DNA from: a virus
DNA length: 64,000 nucleotides
IMG/VR virus record: IMGVR_UViG_3300020207_000012
Location: 1 to 64,000 of that record
Direction: 5' to 3' (one strand)
Positions 24,887 through 31,789 of the stretch are shown here, in pieces. A model generated the notes under the pieces. That model ran no database searches and had not been told where the DNA came from. It saw nothing but the letters and a program-made list of their open reading frames with translations. Made by a program: the position numbers and the translations under genes. Numbering within the stretch: position 1 is the first letter of the stretch; each line of letters opens with the position of its first letter.

Positions 24887-26404
24887 CACCGAAATACCAT
24901 AATGTTTGGCAAAATCTTCAGCATCCTTTTCATCATTTACTATTGGTTGTCCCTTTATGTTTAATGATGTATTGACTAACATCGGACATCCTGTTTCTTT
25001 TTTGAACTTATATAGTAATTCATATAGCTCAGGATGTTGGTCATGTCTTACAGTCTGTACACGTGATGTTCCGTCTTTGTGAATGATAGCAGGTAATTCA
25101 TCAGGATATTTACATTCAGCAACAAACTGCATATATGGGCTTTCTGTCACATTTTTTGGCATGTAAAAATAATCATTTACGTCTTCTTCTAAAATCATCG
25201 GTGCAAAAGGTCTAAACTTTTGTCTGCGTTTGATTTCATTCATACGGTCTTTAATATCATCACCACGTGGGTCTGCTGTTAATGTACGATTGCCTAGCGC
25301 ACGTGGACCGAACTCTGCTCTTCCGTTTGCTATACCAACAATCTCACCACGTAATAATGCTGCTAATGCTTTCTCTACTGGATATGATCCTTTAATCTCA
25401 TGTCCTAAATAAGGTGTTTCCCAATGAATACGATTATTAAAATATTTTTGTGTAGCGCCGATACAAGAACCTGCATCACCTGGGTTAGGCATGATCCATA
25501 TATTTCTAAATGCTGCTGTGATTTTAGAGTTAGCACTACAGTTTAGCGCACAGCCTCCCATAATTATTATGTTTGTACTAAGAGACATATTTCTAGCTGT
25601 ATATACAATACGCTCCAACATATGTTCATACACCAATTGAGTTGCGGCAGCTATATCAAACAAGTCTTGTTCTTCTTGTAGTTCTTCTAAAAACCAACGA
25701 CAACCTCTATGTAGATTTTCTTTAAATGATATTAATTTGAATACTTCTCCGCTGCGGTCTTCTAACTTAATACCAAAATCATCCATTAAATGTTGTACTA
25801 AAGTTTTTCCATTATGTCTGCGATACGGATCACCATACGCTGCCATACCCATAAGAATGTATTCGTCTTCTTGTGGCTTTAGTCCTAGTCGCTGTGTCAT
25901 AGCTGAATAGAAAAGACCTACACTGTTAGGATAATCCTGAGAATATAGTTTTTCCAGTTTGTCTCCTCGACCACGCCAGATACTAAGAGTTTCAAATTCA
26001 CCTATAGAATCAATAACAACGACAGCCGCTTCCGCAAGTTTACTTGTGTAATAACCAGAGGCAGCATGTGTGTAATGATGCGATTGATATTCAATTTTGA
26101 TACCTGCTAACTGTGGGAACTTTTTCTTAATATAACGCTTGGGCATTTCGTCCCAATCAAATACAAAATCCCATTGTTGTGCTGTTGCTTGTCTAAATTT
26201 CTTTAGTAGAGGTTTTTCATACCAAGCAATAACATCTGGTTTACCATACGATAACGCAGCATTTATAATCGCATCATTTAGCAGTGGATCGTTTTTAATC
26301 TTACTGTAGCGTTCACTATGTGAAGCATATAATATGCGACCATCTTCAACAACTGATACTGCCGCATCGTGGTTTAACGCACCGCTAATTCCCATAACTC
26401 TCAT
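24869..26404 (-). CDS. NodU/TobZ-family carbamoyltransferase
   Basis: This family transfers a carbamoyl group from carbamoyl phosphate to sugar or antibiotic hydroxyls via carbamoyl-AMP. The 511-residue protein has the N-terminal Kae1-like part: VMGISGALNHDAAVSVVEDG, HSERYSKIKND, the metal-ligand histidines in HHYTHAASGYYTS, DSIGEFETLSIW and GGCALNCSANSKI. The C-terminal YrdC-like part has EFGPRALGNRTLTADPR and KFRPFAPMILEED. All motifs look intact and length is typical. A good Shine-Dalgarno (taggag) precedes the ATG. It follows a 37-residue microprotein, an association seen with such enzymes in phages. Likely role: O-carbamoylation of a sugar or of the rSAM-pathway product. Confidence 0.92.
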   Translation of the reverse strand: MRVMGISGALNHDAAVSVVEDGRILYASHSERYSKIKNDPLLNDAIINAALSYGKPDVIAWYEKPLLKKFRQATAQQWDFVFDWDEMPKRYIKKKFPQLAGIKIEYQSHHYTHAASGYYTSKLAEAAVVVIDSIGEFETLSIWRGRGDKLEKLYSQDYPNSVGLFYSAMTQRLGLKPQEDEYILMGMAAYGDPYRRHNGKTLVQHLMDDFGIKLEDRSGEVFKLISFKENLHRGCRWFLEELQEEQDLFDIAAATQLVYEHMLERIVYTARNMSLSTNIIIMGGCALNCSANSKITAAFRNIWIMPNPGDAGSCIGATQKYFNNRIHWETPYLGHEIKGSYPVEKALAALLRGEIVGIANGRAEFGPRALGNRTLTADPRGDDIKDRMNEIKRRQKFRPFAPMILEEDVNDYFYMPKNVTESPYMQFVAECKYPDELPAIIHKDGTSRVQTVRHDQHPELYELLYKFKKETGCPMLVNTSLNIKGQPIVNDEKDAEDFAKHYGISVFTSDD

Positions 26405-26413
26405 AGGTAACTC

Positions 26414-26527
26414 CTATTTGTAAATGAAAGGATCTCTCTTACGAAGTTCTTCCATTTTCTTCTTTAGCTGCTTTTTTCTTTTATACTCGACAAAAGGCCA
26501 AGTTATGATTTCCCAAAGTGTTTTCAT
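26414..26527 (-). CDS. 37-residue basic microprotein upstream of the carbamoyltransferase
   Basis: This small frame starts MKTLWEIITWPFVEYKRKKQ and ends KKRDPFIYK. It begins with a hydrophobic, possibly membrane-associating stretch rich in Trp and Phe followed by a strongly basic helix. Its ATG overlaps the stop of SGNH-3 by one base (TAATG) and it ends 9 bases before the carbamoyltransferase start, so it is translated between them. The tidy placement and the Trp-Pro-Phe pattern argue for a real gene. Similar short proteins are recalled next to phage carbamoyltransferases, but no function is known to me. A role as a membrane anchor or partner peptide is possible. Confidence 0.7.
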   Translation of the reverse strand: MKTLWEIITWPFVEYKRKKQLKKKMEELRKRDPFIYK

Positions 26528-27258
26528 TATCCGTTTCCTGATCTTGTTCTTTCTATATCATCAAATAATATTTTTGCCCAACCATTATGTGCTTCTTTGT
26601 TTGGATGCATATACCTTTCGTCGCCCTCTTTATCATAGTATAACTCATTATCATACATATATGTAAAGAATGTTTGTTGTTCATATAATCTAGTCATATC
26701 TATTTGCGCCATAACATTTGTCATTTCTGTTTGCTCACAAATTTCTGAAAAGATTGTAGGATCAATCAAGTTAGGTGTAAGATTTAGTGAATTAAAAATT
26801 ACATATTCTAAATCAGCATTCTTAAAAAAGTTTTGAAGTGTTAAAACATTTATAAGATATTGATGGAAGTCATATGTTGGACTCCAAAAATGCTTCATGT
26901 ATAAAGAATTTAACAATGCCAATTCTTTATTAGTTTCTTCTTCGAGTCTAATGTTACCATGATATTCCGGTGACGGTATATTATGAACTAGTAGATTTTT
27001 ATCTTCTATAAAATGCTCTCTTCTGCTAGGAGCAGTCATACCTATAGCACAAAAAGGCTTCTTACCTTCTTGTAGAAAATCACTCACAGTTTTAATTGTT
27101 GTTCTTACAATATATGTATTAGAAACGCCTCTGTCTGCTTCTGTGACAGTTTCATCTCTATCAAACCCTAACATCTCTGCTAGTTCATAAGGCCATGCAG
27201 TTTCTTTATCTGCTAGTCCAGTTCCATATGTAAAGCTACATCCATTTGCGTATAACAT
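26527..27258 (-). CDS. SGNH-3: SGNH-hydrolase-like protein
   Basis: The 243-residue protein starts MLYANGCSFTYGTGL, a clear GCSxTxG block I. VSNTYIVRTTIKT supplies a block II-like Asn, and DERYMHPNKEAHNGWAKIL near the end gives a His-Pro block V, though the Asp is one residue further from the His than the standard DxxH. It heads the operon with the microprotein and the carbamoyltransferase, behind a late octamer and a Shine-Dalgarno (aaagga). Proteins with this GCSFTYG start are frequent in marine phages. Acyl-ester chemistry on a sugar is a plausible role given the neighbours. Confidence 0.65.
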   Translation of the reverse strand: MLYANGCSFTYGTGLADKETAWPYELAEMLGFDRDETVTEADRGVSNTYIVRTTIKTVSDFLQEGKKPFCAIGMTAPSRREHFIEDKNLLVHNIPSPEYHGNIRLEEETNKELALLNSLYMKHFWSPTYDFHQYLINVLTLQNFFKNADLEYVIFNSLNLTPNLIDPTIFSEICEQTEMTNVMAQIDMTRLYEQQTFFTYMYDNELYYDKEGDERYMHPNKEAHNGWAKILFDDIERTRSGNG

Positions 27259-27284
27259 TCAAGTATCCTTTTTAACTTCGTACT

Positions 27285-27292
27285 TATTTATC
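27285..27292 (-). promoter_or_regulatory. Late promoter octamer GATAAATA upstream of SGNH-3
   Basis: GATAAATA on the minus strand ends 26 nt before the ATG at 27258, leaving room for a short leader with a Shine-Dalgarno. It stands back to back with the sigma70-type promoter at 27302, so the 100-bp gap carries one late and one early signal. Confidence 0.55.
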
Positions 27293-27301
27293 TTTAAAAA
27301 C

Positions 27302-27329
27302 TTGACATATCCACGAATCATGCTATATT
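27302..27329 (+). promoter_or_regulatory. Early-type promoter module 1 (TTGACA / TATATT with GAATC spacer motif)
   Basis: TTGACA (27302-27307) and TATATT (27324-27329) are 16 nt apart. The spacer holds CGAATC and the downstream leader reads GTAATCA-AGAGA-GGACTTA. The same elements recur at 28640 and 29349, defining a repeated promoter/leader cassette. Confidence 0.8.
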
Positions 27330-27359
27330 AATTATGTAATCAAAGAGAAGGACTTAGTT

Positions 27360-27659
27360 ATGCAAGCAGTAGAACATAAAACATATGAAGCATATGTAGC
27401 GTACAATACAGCACGTGGTTACGGTTATATTCCCGAAAACTTATACAATGCCATTAAAGAGCAAGAGTTAAGCACATTCAATCAGTTCTATAACGATATG
27501 ATCTGGACTGCTACTGAGCCTGCTAACAAGAACAAAGACGGTACTATTAACTGGAACTTTGTTGATAGCGATATGTACATGAAATGGGGAGTGTTGCTTG
27601 ACGGTGAACTGTATACTGAATACTTTGAAAAAGCTGCAGACATTATAGAAGGTAAATAA
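27360..27659 (+). CDS. Unknown small protein (early module)
   Basis: The 99-residue product is acidic and rich in aromatic residues (Tyr, Trp), with YEAYVAYNTARGYGYIPENL near the start and a C-terminal helix ending AADIIEGK. No known motif. It lies immediately behind promoter module 1 and is followed after two bases by the lipoprotein gene, so the two form an early transcript. Small proteins in this position in T4-like phages often take over host functions, but nothing here identifies a target. Confidence 0.65.
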   Translation: MQAVEHKTYEAYVAYNTARGYGYIPENLYNAIKEQELSTFNQFYNDMIWTATEPANKNKDGTINWNFVDSDMYMKWGVLLDGELYTEYFEKAADIIEGK

Positions 27660-27661
27660 AC

Positions 27662-28636
27662 ATGAAAAAATTCGTAGCATTAAGTTTATTAAGTCTTAGT
27701 GTATTAGGTTGTTCGCCTGATACTTCTACCATACAACAAGAAAAGCCAACAGGTGTTAATCAAAATATAGGACAAATACTTATGGCAGATAGCAAGTATG
27801 GCAACATATTTGTTGAGAGAAATGTTGCCAAAAGTAAAGCATTTAAAATGGTAGAACATCAGGGTGAAATTGCTGCTAGAATACATCTTAGTACCTCTAT
27901 GGGAGGTGCACGTGATGATTGGTATCGTAATGGTGTAGGCGGTTTTGGACAACGTTTTGAATATGGACAACGAAAAGAAACGGCACAGCGTTTTAATAAA
28001 GAGATTTGGACACGAATTGTTTTTTGGTTACCCAAAGGTACTGTAGCAGACGCACCTGCTACAATCTTTGATTTAAAAGAAATACGAAATAATCAAACAT
28101 TCGGTCCCCTATTAAATCTTTCAGTTCGAGGTGAAGGTCTTACTATAAAACATCAGTTTAAAGAAAATGACTGTATTATTGGACGTGACGGTGACGGCGA
28201 GAATTCATTCTGTGATAAGACAGATACAATGGTATTCTTGGGTGGAACACAGCGTTATACTGGACGTTGGGTAGAATATGTAAGCCGTGCTGTTTGGTCA
28301 AATGATACTAATGGTGTATACGATGCTTGGATAGATGGTAGAAAGGTTATCGGTTATCGTGGCAATACATCATTTGGTGCTGATAGAATTGCATTTAAGT
28401 TTGGTCTATATCGTATTCGTATGAATGAATTTAATACCGTAAGAGACCTAGAAATATACTTTAGCAAAGTAGGCACAGCAGGTACATGTGAAACATTAGA
28501 AATAACAAACTGTGACTCATTATATAGAACTCAAAATGTAATGGGATACCCATCAGCTACTAAAGTTTTTGAATTCGAAATGAACCAAAAAACAGATTTC
28601 ATTAACAGTGGCGGGCGTGTATTAAAACGGTTTTAA
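27662..28636 (+). CDS. Lipoprotein with polysaccharide-lyase-like domain
   Basis: The N-terminus MKKFVALSLLSLSVLGCSP is a signal peptide with an LGC lipobox, so the mature protein should be lipid-anchored at Cys17, in the periplasm or on the outer membrane of a Gram-negative host. The remaining ~300 residues resemble a jelly-roll polysaccharide lyase of the heparin-lyase-like type: EIAARIHLST, EIWTRIVFWLPKG, GRWVEYVSRAVWS and GVYDAWIDGRKVIGYRG, then KFGLYRIRM. The strand pattern W-x-x-[YF]-x-x-x-x-x-WS...DG-x-x-x-x-W-x-[DN]G is characteristic. Its function may be to alter host surface polysaccharide during infection or to block superinfection. It shares an early promoter with the preceding gene. 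Confidence 0.75.
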   Translation: MKKFVALSLLSLSVLGCSPDTSTIQQEKPTGVNQNIGQILMADSKYGNIFVERNVAKSKAFKMVEHQGEIAARIHLSTSMGGARDDWYRNGVGGFGQRFEYGQRKETAQRFNKEIWTRIVFWLPKGTVADAPATIFDLKEIRNNQTFGPLLNLSVRGEGLTIKHQFKENDCIIGRDGDGENSFCDKTDTMVFLGGTQRYTGRWVEYVSRAVWSNDTNGVYDAWIDGRKVIGYRGNTSFGADRIAFKFGLYRIRMNEFNTVRDLEIYFSKVGTAGTCETLEITNCDSLYRTQNVMGYPSATKVFEFEMNQKTDFINSGGRVLKRF

Positions 28637-28639
28637 AAC

Positions 28640-28668
28640 TTGACAGATCCTGCGAATCACTATATATT
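28640..28668 (+). promoter_or_regulatory. Early-type promoter module 2
   Basis: TTGACA (28640-28645) and TATATT (28663-28668) are 17 nt apart, with GCGAATC in the spacer (28652-28658) and ATGTAATT-GAGAGAAAGG downstream. It matches modules 1 and 3 and drives three small genes. Confidence 0.78.
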
Positions 28669-28697
28669 ATATATGTAATTGAGAGAAAGGTGACAAT

Positions 28698-28949
28698 ATG
28701 TTTCGTATCCCAGCTTTTAACAAATTTGATATGACTTTTGAAGAAGCAAAAGTGACTATGACACATTATGGTCGTGGCGACTTGCTTGAAGGCATGATGG
28801 CTATGGATCGTGTTTGGGAAGAACACTGCGCAAGTTATGGCAGTGACAATGCTCGTTTTGATAGTGACAGTGACTTCTACGAATGGTATGAAGCAGAAGT
28901 GAATGCTTACAACAAAGTGTTCGAAACAATGAAACCTTTATTCGCATAA
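28698..28949 (+). CDS. Unknown small acidic protein (early module)
   Basis: The 83-residue protein is acidic and probably mainly helical, starting MFRIPAFNKFDMTFEEAKVT and containing ASYGSDNARFDSDSDFYEWY. It starts 8 nt after a strong Shine-Dalgarno region (gagaaaggtg) in promoter module 2. No homologue is recognised by eye. It is followed by two more small genes with good Shine-Dalgarno or overlapping starts, so all three are one transcript. Confidence 0.65.
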   Translation: MFRIPAFNKFDMTFEEAKVTMTHYGRGDLLEGMMAMDRVWEEHCASYGSDNARFDSDSDFYEWYEAEVNAYNKVFETMKPLFA

Positions 28950-28959
28950 GGAGAGAGAT

Positions 28960-29154
28960 ATGCAGACAATTTATCGGGATTCACCAAACGGAAACGCTTT
29001 CTACATCTTAGGTGTAGCAGTTCAGTTGATGAAAGATTTAGGTTATGCTTCGCAAGATGCCGAAGCTGTGCTTGACGAAATGAAGTCAGGTGACTATGAG
29101 GATCTTGTTTCTGTTTTTAATCAAACATTCTGTGACTATGCGGAGGTAGTGTAA
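28960..29154 (+). CDS. Unknown small protein (early module)
   Basis: The 64-residue product starts MQTIYRDSPNGNAFYILGVA and continues with a helical segment DLGYASQDAEAVLDEMKSGD. A Shine-Dalgarno (aaggagag) ends a few bases before the ATG. Its stop overlaps the next ATG by one base (TAATG). The opening resembles small phage proteins of unknown role; no function assigned. Confidence 0.65.
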   Translation: MQTIYRDSPNGNAFYILGVAVQLMKDLGYASQDAEAVLDEMKSGDYEDLVSVFNQTFCDYAEVV

Positions 29155-29345
29155 TGAATATAGACTTTAATAAAATTGATAATGTAGAAGTAGCATGTAT
29201 TGACATGGCAGACTATCCTGACTTCTGCGATGCGTATATCGAAAGCTGTGACATTGATGGTGTTCCTGCTACTGAGGAAGAACTAGATGCTATCAATGAT
29301 AATGGTGACTTTGTTGCTGAGTGTGTATGGGATGCAATCTACTAA
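29154..29345 (+). CDS. Unknown small acidic protein (early module)
   Basis: The 63-residue product is very acidic (many Asp and Glu) and starts MNIDFNKIDNVEVACIDMAD, with DYPDFCDAYIESCDIDG in the middle. It overlaps the preceding gene by one base and ends just before promoter module 3. The strong negative charge could mimic DNA or bind a basic host protein, but this is only a possibility. Three Cys are present without a metal-binding spacing. Confidence 0.65.
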   Translation: MNIDFNKIDNVEVACIDMADYPDFCDAYIESCDIDGVPATEEELDAINDNGDFVAECVWDAIY

Positions 29346-29348
29346 AAC

Positions 29349-29376
29349 TTGACAAGATAGCGAATCGTGCTATATT
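29349..29376 (+). promoter_or_regulatory. Early-type promoter module 3
   Basis: TTGACA (29349-29354) and TATATT (29371-29376) are 16 nt apart, with GCGAATC in the spacer and GAGTAATCACAGAGAGGACT downstream. The stretch from CGAATC to GGACTTA is nearly identical to module 1. Confidence 0.8.
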
Positions 29377-29405
29377 AATAGAGTAATCACAGAGAGGACT
29401 TAAAC

Positions 29406-30146
29406 ATGATTAATGCTCGTTCATTTGCTGATGAAACTTTAAAACTAAAACCATCAGTTTTCTACGATAATCCTGTTACTAAAACTGAGTTACTTGCGCT
29501 TGCTATCGTTGCTCAAAAGATTAACGGTGAGTATATCAAACGTGGCGGCCATTCGGACTTCATAGAAGATGAAGACGGAAACAGTCAATATGTATTAGTC
29601 AAGCAAAGTAACCGCTTTGTTATGGAAACCATCCAACAGTTAGACGGCGATGCTCTTTCTACTGATGTTATGATAGAAGCTGAAGAAATGATGAAGAATC
29701 TAGAACTTGACTACATGTTCAAAGTTTTAGGAGATCAATTGAATGACTTTGAAACAAGCATTCAGCAGTTTCTTTCCGATGATGAAGAACTTTCTCCTCG
29801 CCATCATATTGGTGTTGTTGCTTACATCCCAGCATATGTTGAGCGTGAAGAAACACAGAAGCGTTTGGCAGAACGTTCAGTTGGTTCTGAGCATATCGGT
29901 TCTAAAGGTGATACTGTGTCTACTGAAATTGAAATTATTTCTAAGCGTCCAGCAACAGCATGGGCAGGATATAATATTAATGCTATTACGACTGATGGTA
30001 ATCGTGTTTCATTCTTTACTACAAAAGATTATATAGCAAATAAAAAAGGTTCTTTTAAAATTACAGGAAAAGTAAAAGATTTGGGACGTGTTTGGAACAA
30101 TGAGACAATCAAAGAGACTCGACTGAACTACGTTAAGATTGTCTAA
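29406..30146 (+). CDS. Unknown protein with possible C-terminal OB-like fold
   Basis: This 246-residue protein has an N-terminal region of helices (ELLALAIVAQKINGEYIKRG), an acidic middle (EAEEMMKNLELDYMF), and a beta-rich C-terminus: VSTEIEIISKRP, GYNINAITTDGNRVSFFTTK, GSFKITGKVKDLGR and TRLNYVKIV. The strand pattern of the last ~80 residues recalls OB-fold nucleic-acid-binding domains, but no binding residues can be named. It sits behind promoter module 3 with its own Shine-Dalgarno and converges with SGNH-4, overlapping by 14 bases. Probably early and possibly nucleic-acid related. Confidence 0.6.
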   Translation: MINARSFADETLKLKPSVFYDNPVTKTELLALAIVAQKINGEYIKRGGHSDFIEDEDGNSQYVLVKQSNRFVMETIQQLDGDALSTDVMIEAEEMMKNLELDYMFKVLGDQLNDFETSIQQFLSDDEELSPRHHIGVVAYIPAYVEREETQKRLAERSVGSEHIGSKGDTVSTEIEIISKRPATAWAGYNINAITTDGNRVSFFTTKDYIANKKGSFKITGKVKDLGRVWNNETIKETRLNYVKIV

Positions 30147-31128
30147 GAAAGTTATTATACATGTGTTCTCCTACTTTTTTATGAAATATAGGGCTAGGAT
30201 GGCTGATAAATTTCTTATAAAAGTTTTGTTGAAAATTTTCTGGACTGTGAACGTGTTCATTAAAGATTAAATCACTATCTAAAATATCAAGGGATTTACT
30301 TATATCAGCTGGCTGTAAATCCCTTGCAAAACCATATGTATGTGTAGTTATTTTTGGTAAATCTAAAAACCATGGTTCTTCAAAATAATATTTTATGTTA
30401 TATTCTTTACAGATATCTAATATACTATTCTTATAAAAATCGTATCTCAATATTTCATCATAAAAAAACTTTTCTATTTGTTTAAGAGTATAACCGTGTT
30501 CCATTTCTTTGAACCTCTCTACACCCATATTTTTGTTTCTGTTTTTTAAATCATCTAATATAGTCAACATTAAGGGCCTGTAAAAAGTATTACCTTCAAA
30601 TGTTCTTTTCTGTTCTGCTCTACCTTCAAAAAAACCAAGCATTATAATATGGCTAGGAGGATGTTCTACAAACTTTACCCAATTCAAAAAAATTCTATAG
30701 GCTGTGTTTATACCAGTACCACTAAGTCCATAGTTGATAATTTTTTGATCTGTGAAATTTTGTAGAATACTGGTCCATCTTCGACTCTCTGGGACTCCTA
30801 TCCCTTCAGTATAGCTACAACCAAAACACCAGATTTCATTTTTAGTATTTTTATCAGTATAGTTGTGTTTGCTTCTAAAATCGTAATTGTTATATTTGTA
30901 CGTCCAATTACAGAATTCTTCTATAGTATAATCATCTATACCAATGGTAAAAAGTTTACTTAATAGTTCTGGTTGTGATTTACTATATTTTTTTACTATT
31001 TCGACGGTTCTATCTTCAGCACAATTGTCATTGCCAAACTTTCCATGGTCAGTAAATTCTTCTACTAACTTACTTTTTATTTCTCTACCGTAAGATGGAT
31101 AAATTCCACGCCCATATAATTCTATCAT
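30133..31128 (-). CDS. SGNH-4: SGNH-hydrolase-like protein with N-terminal extension
   Basis: The 331-residue protein has ~95 extra residues before EIWCFGCSYTEGIGVPESRR, the GCSYTxG block I. LSGTGINTAYRIFL follows as block II with Gly and Asn, and HIIMLGFFEGRAEQKR as a central strand. Near the C-terminus SHPSPIFHKKVGEHMY carries candidate block V histidines. It is the last gene of the 42-kb operon but has its own late promoter with a perfect TATAAATA octamer exactly 5 nt before the ATG. That second promoter suggests it is needed late even when the rest of the operon is early. Confidence 0.65.
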   Translation of the reverse strand: MIELYGRGIYPSYGREIKSKLVEEFTDHGKFGNDNCAEDRTVEIVKKYSKSQPELLSKLFTIGIDDYTIEEFCNWTYKYNNYDFRSKHNYTDKNTKNEIWCFGCSYTEGIGVPESRRWTSILQNFTDQKIINYGLSGTGINTAYRIFLNWVKFVEHPPSHIIMLGFFEGRAEQKRTFEGNTFYRPLMLTILDDLKNRNKNMGVERFKEMEHGYTLKQIEKFFYDEILRYDFYKNSILDICKEYNIKYYFEEPWFLDLPKITTHTYGFARDLQPADISKSLDILDSDLIFNEHVHSPENFQQNFYKKFISHPSPIFHKKVGEHMYNNFLRQS

Positions 31129-31132
31129 AGGA

Positions 31133-31777
31133 TTATTTATAATGACTATACAATGCCTGTGCTAATTCAAACTCTTCCAATTCATCAATATCGATAGCTT
31201 CGAATTGATTCATATTAAAATATTCGAACTCCATTGGTATCATGTATTTTGCTTCTCTTAAATCTTTCATCTTACAGACTGTACCTGCATATGGAAACAT
31301 ATATACTGGATCTATTCCTTGACTGTATGGATGCCAAAGACCGAATGTAAAATTAATAGGTCTTTTATTAACATCCAAATAATAATGTGAACTATTGTGT
31401 ACAGCAATATGGTTCTTTCCTGTATTCTTATATACATTATATAATTCATCATATCTTTTAAACAGAGGACAACAAACAAATGTATAAATTACATCTTGGT
31501 CATCTTCAACTGGTACACCGTTATATATCTGTTCTAATACATATGTAAATCTAGTTACATTGTTACAATATTCAGAATCACGTTGAACATACGTGACATT
31601 TTCTGTATTAGATACTTCTGTATCATCTGTGCTAATATAAACGTGTTCTGCTCCGGCTGCAAACAATTGTTCTAGTTTTACATCTACAAGAGATTTACCA
31701 TCGTAAAACTCCATATGATGTTTACCGGGTAATCTTTCACTACTCTTTTTATAATTAGTTACACCTACAAATCCCAT
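31133..31777 (-). CDS. CMP-sugar cytidylyltransferase-like protein (NeuA/KdsB type)
   Basis: The 214-residue protein starts GFVGVTNYKKSSERLPGKH, matching the nucleotide-binding signature [RK]xxSxRxPGK of CMP-sialic acid and CMP-Kdo synthetases. VDVKLEQLFAAGAEHVYIST is the following helix-strand. YVQRDSEYCNNVTRF occupies the place of the conserved R-x-x-x-x-a-x-D segment. DVIYTFVCCPLFKRYDELYN matches the region where the CTP/sugar aspartate and Pro lie. Such enzymes activate an acidic sugar with CTP. It fits with the glycosyltransferases upstream and with a phage-modified surface glycan. The specific sugar cannot be told. Confidence 0.75.
   Translation of the reverse strand: MGFVGVTNYKKSSERLPGKHHMEFYDGKSLVDVKLEQLFAAGAEHVYISTDDTEVSNTENVTYVQRDSEYCNNVTRFTYVLEQIYNGVPVEDDQDVIYTFVCCPLFKRYDELYNVYKNTGKNHIAVHNSSHYYLDVNKRPINFTFGLWHPYSQGIDPVYMFPYAGTVCKMKDLREAKYMIPMEFEYFNMNQFEAIDIDELEEFELAQALYSHYK
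31134..31141 (-). promoter_or_regulatory. Perfect T4 late octamer TATAAATA, 5 nt before SGNH-4
   Basis: The minus strand reads TATAAATA-ATCCT-ATG. This is an 8 of 8 match to the T4 late promoter, embedded in the stop-codon end of the cytidylyltransferase gene, with the same 5-nt gap seen at four other genes and no Shine-Dalgarno. Confidence 0.7.
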
Positions 31778-31789
31778 ATTATACCTTTC

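Noticed and set aside
30133-30146. Bidirectional terminator between convergent genes at 30.1 kb (also at 4.4, 15.3, 19.6 and 62.3 kb)
   Set aside because: The convergent genes overlap and no stable GC-rich hairpin followed by a T-run was seen at any of these junctions.
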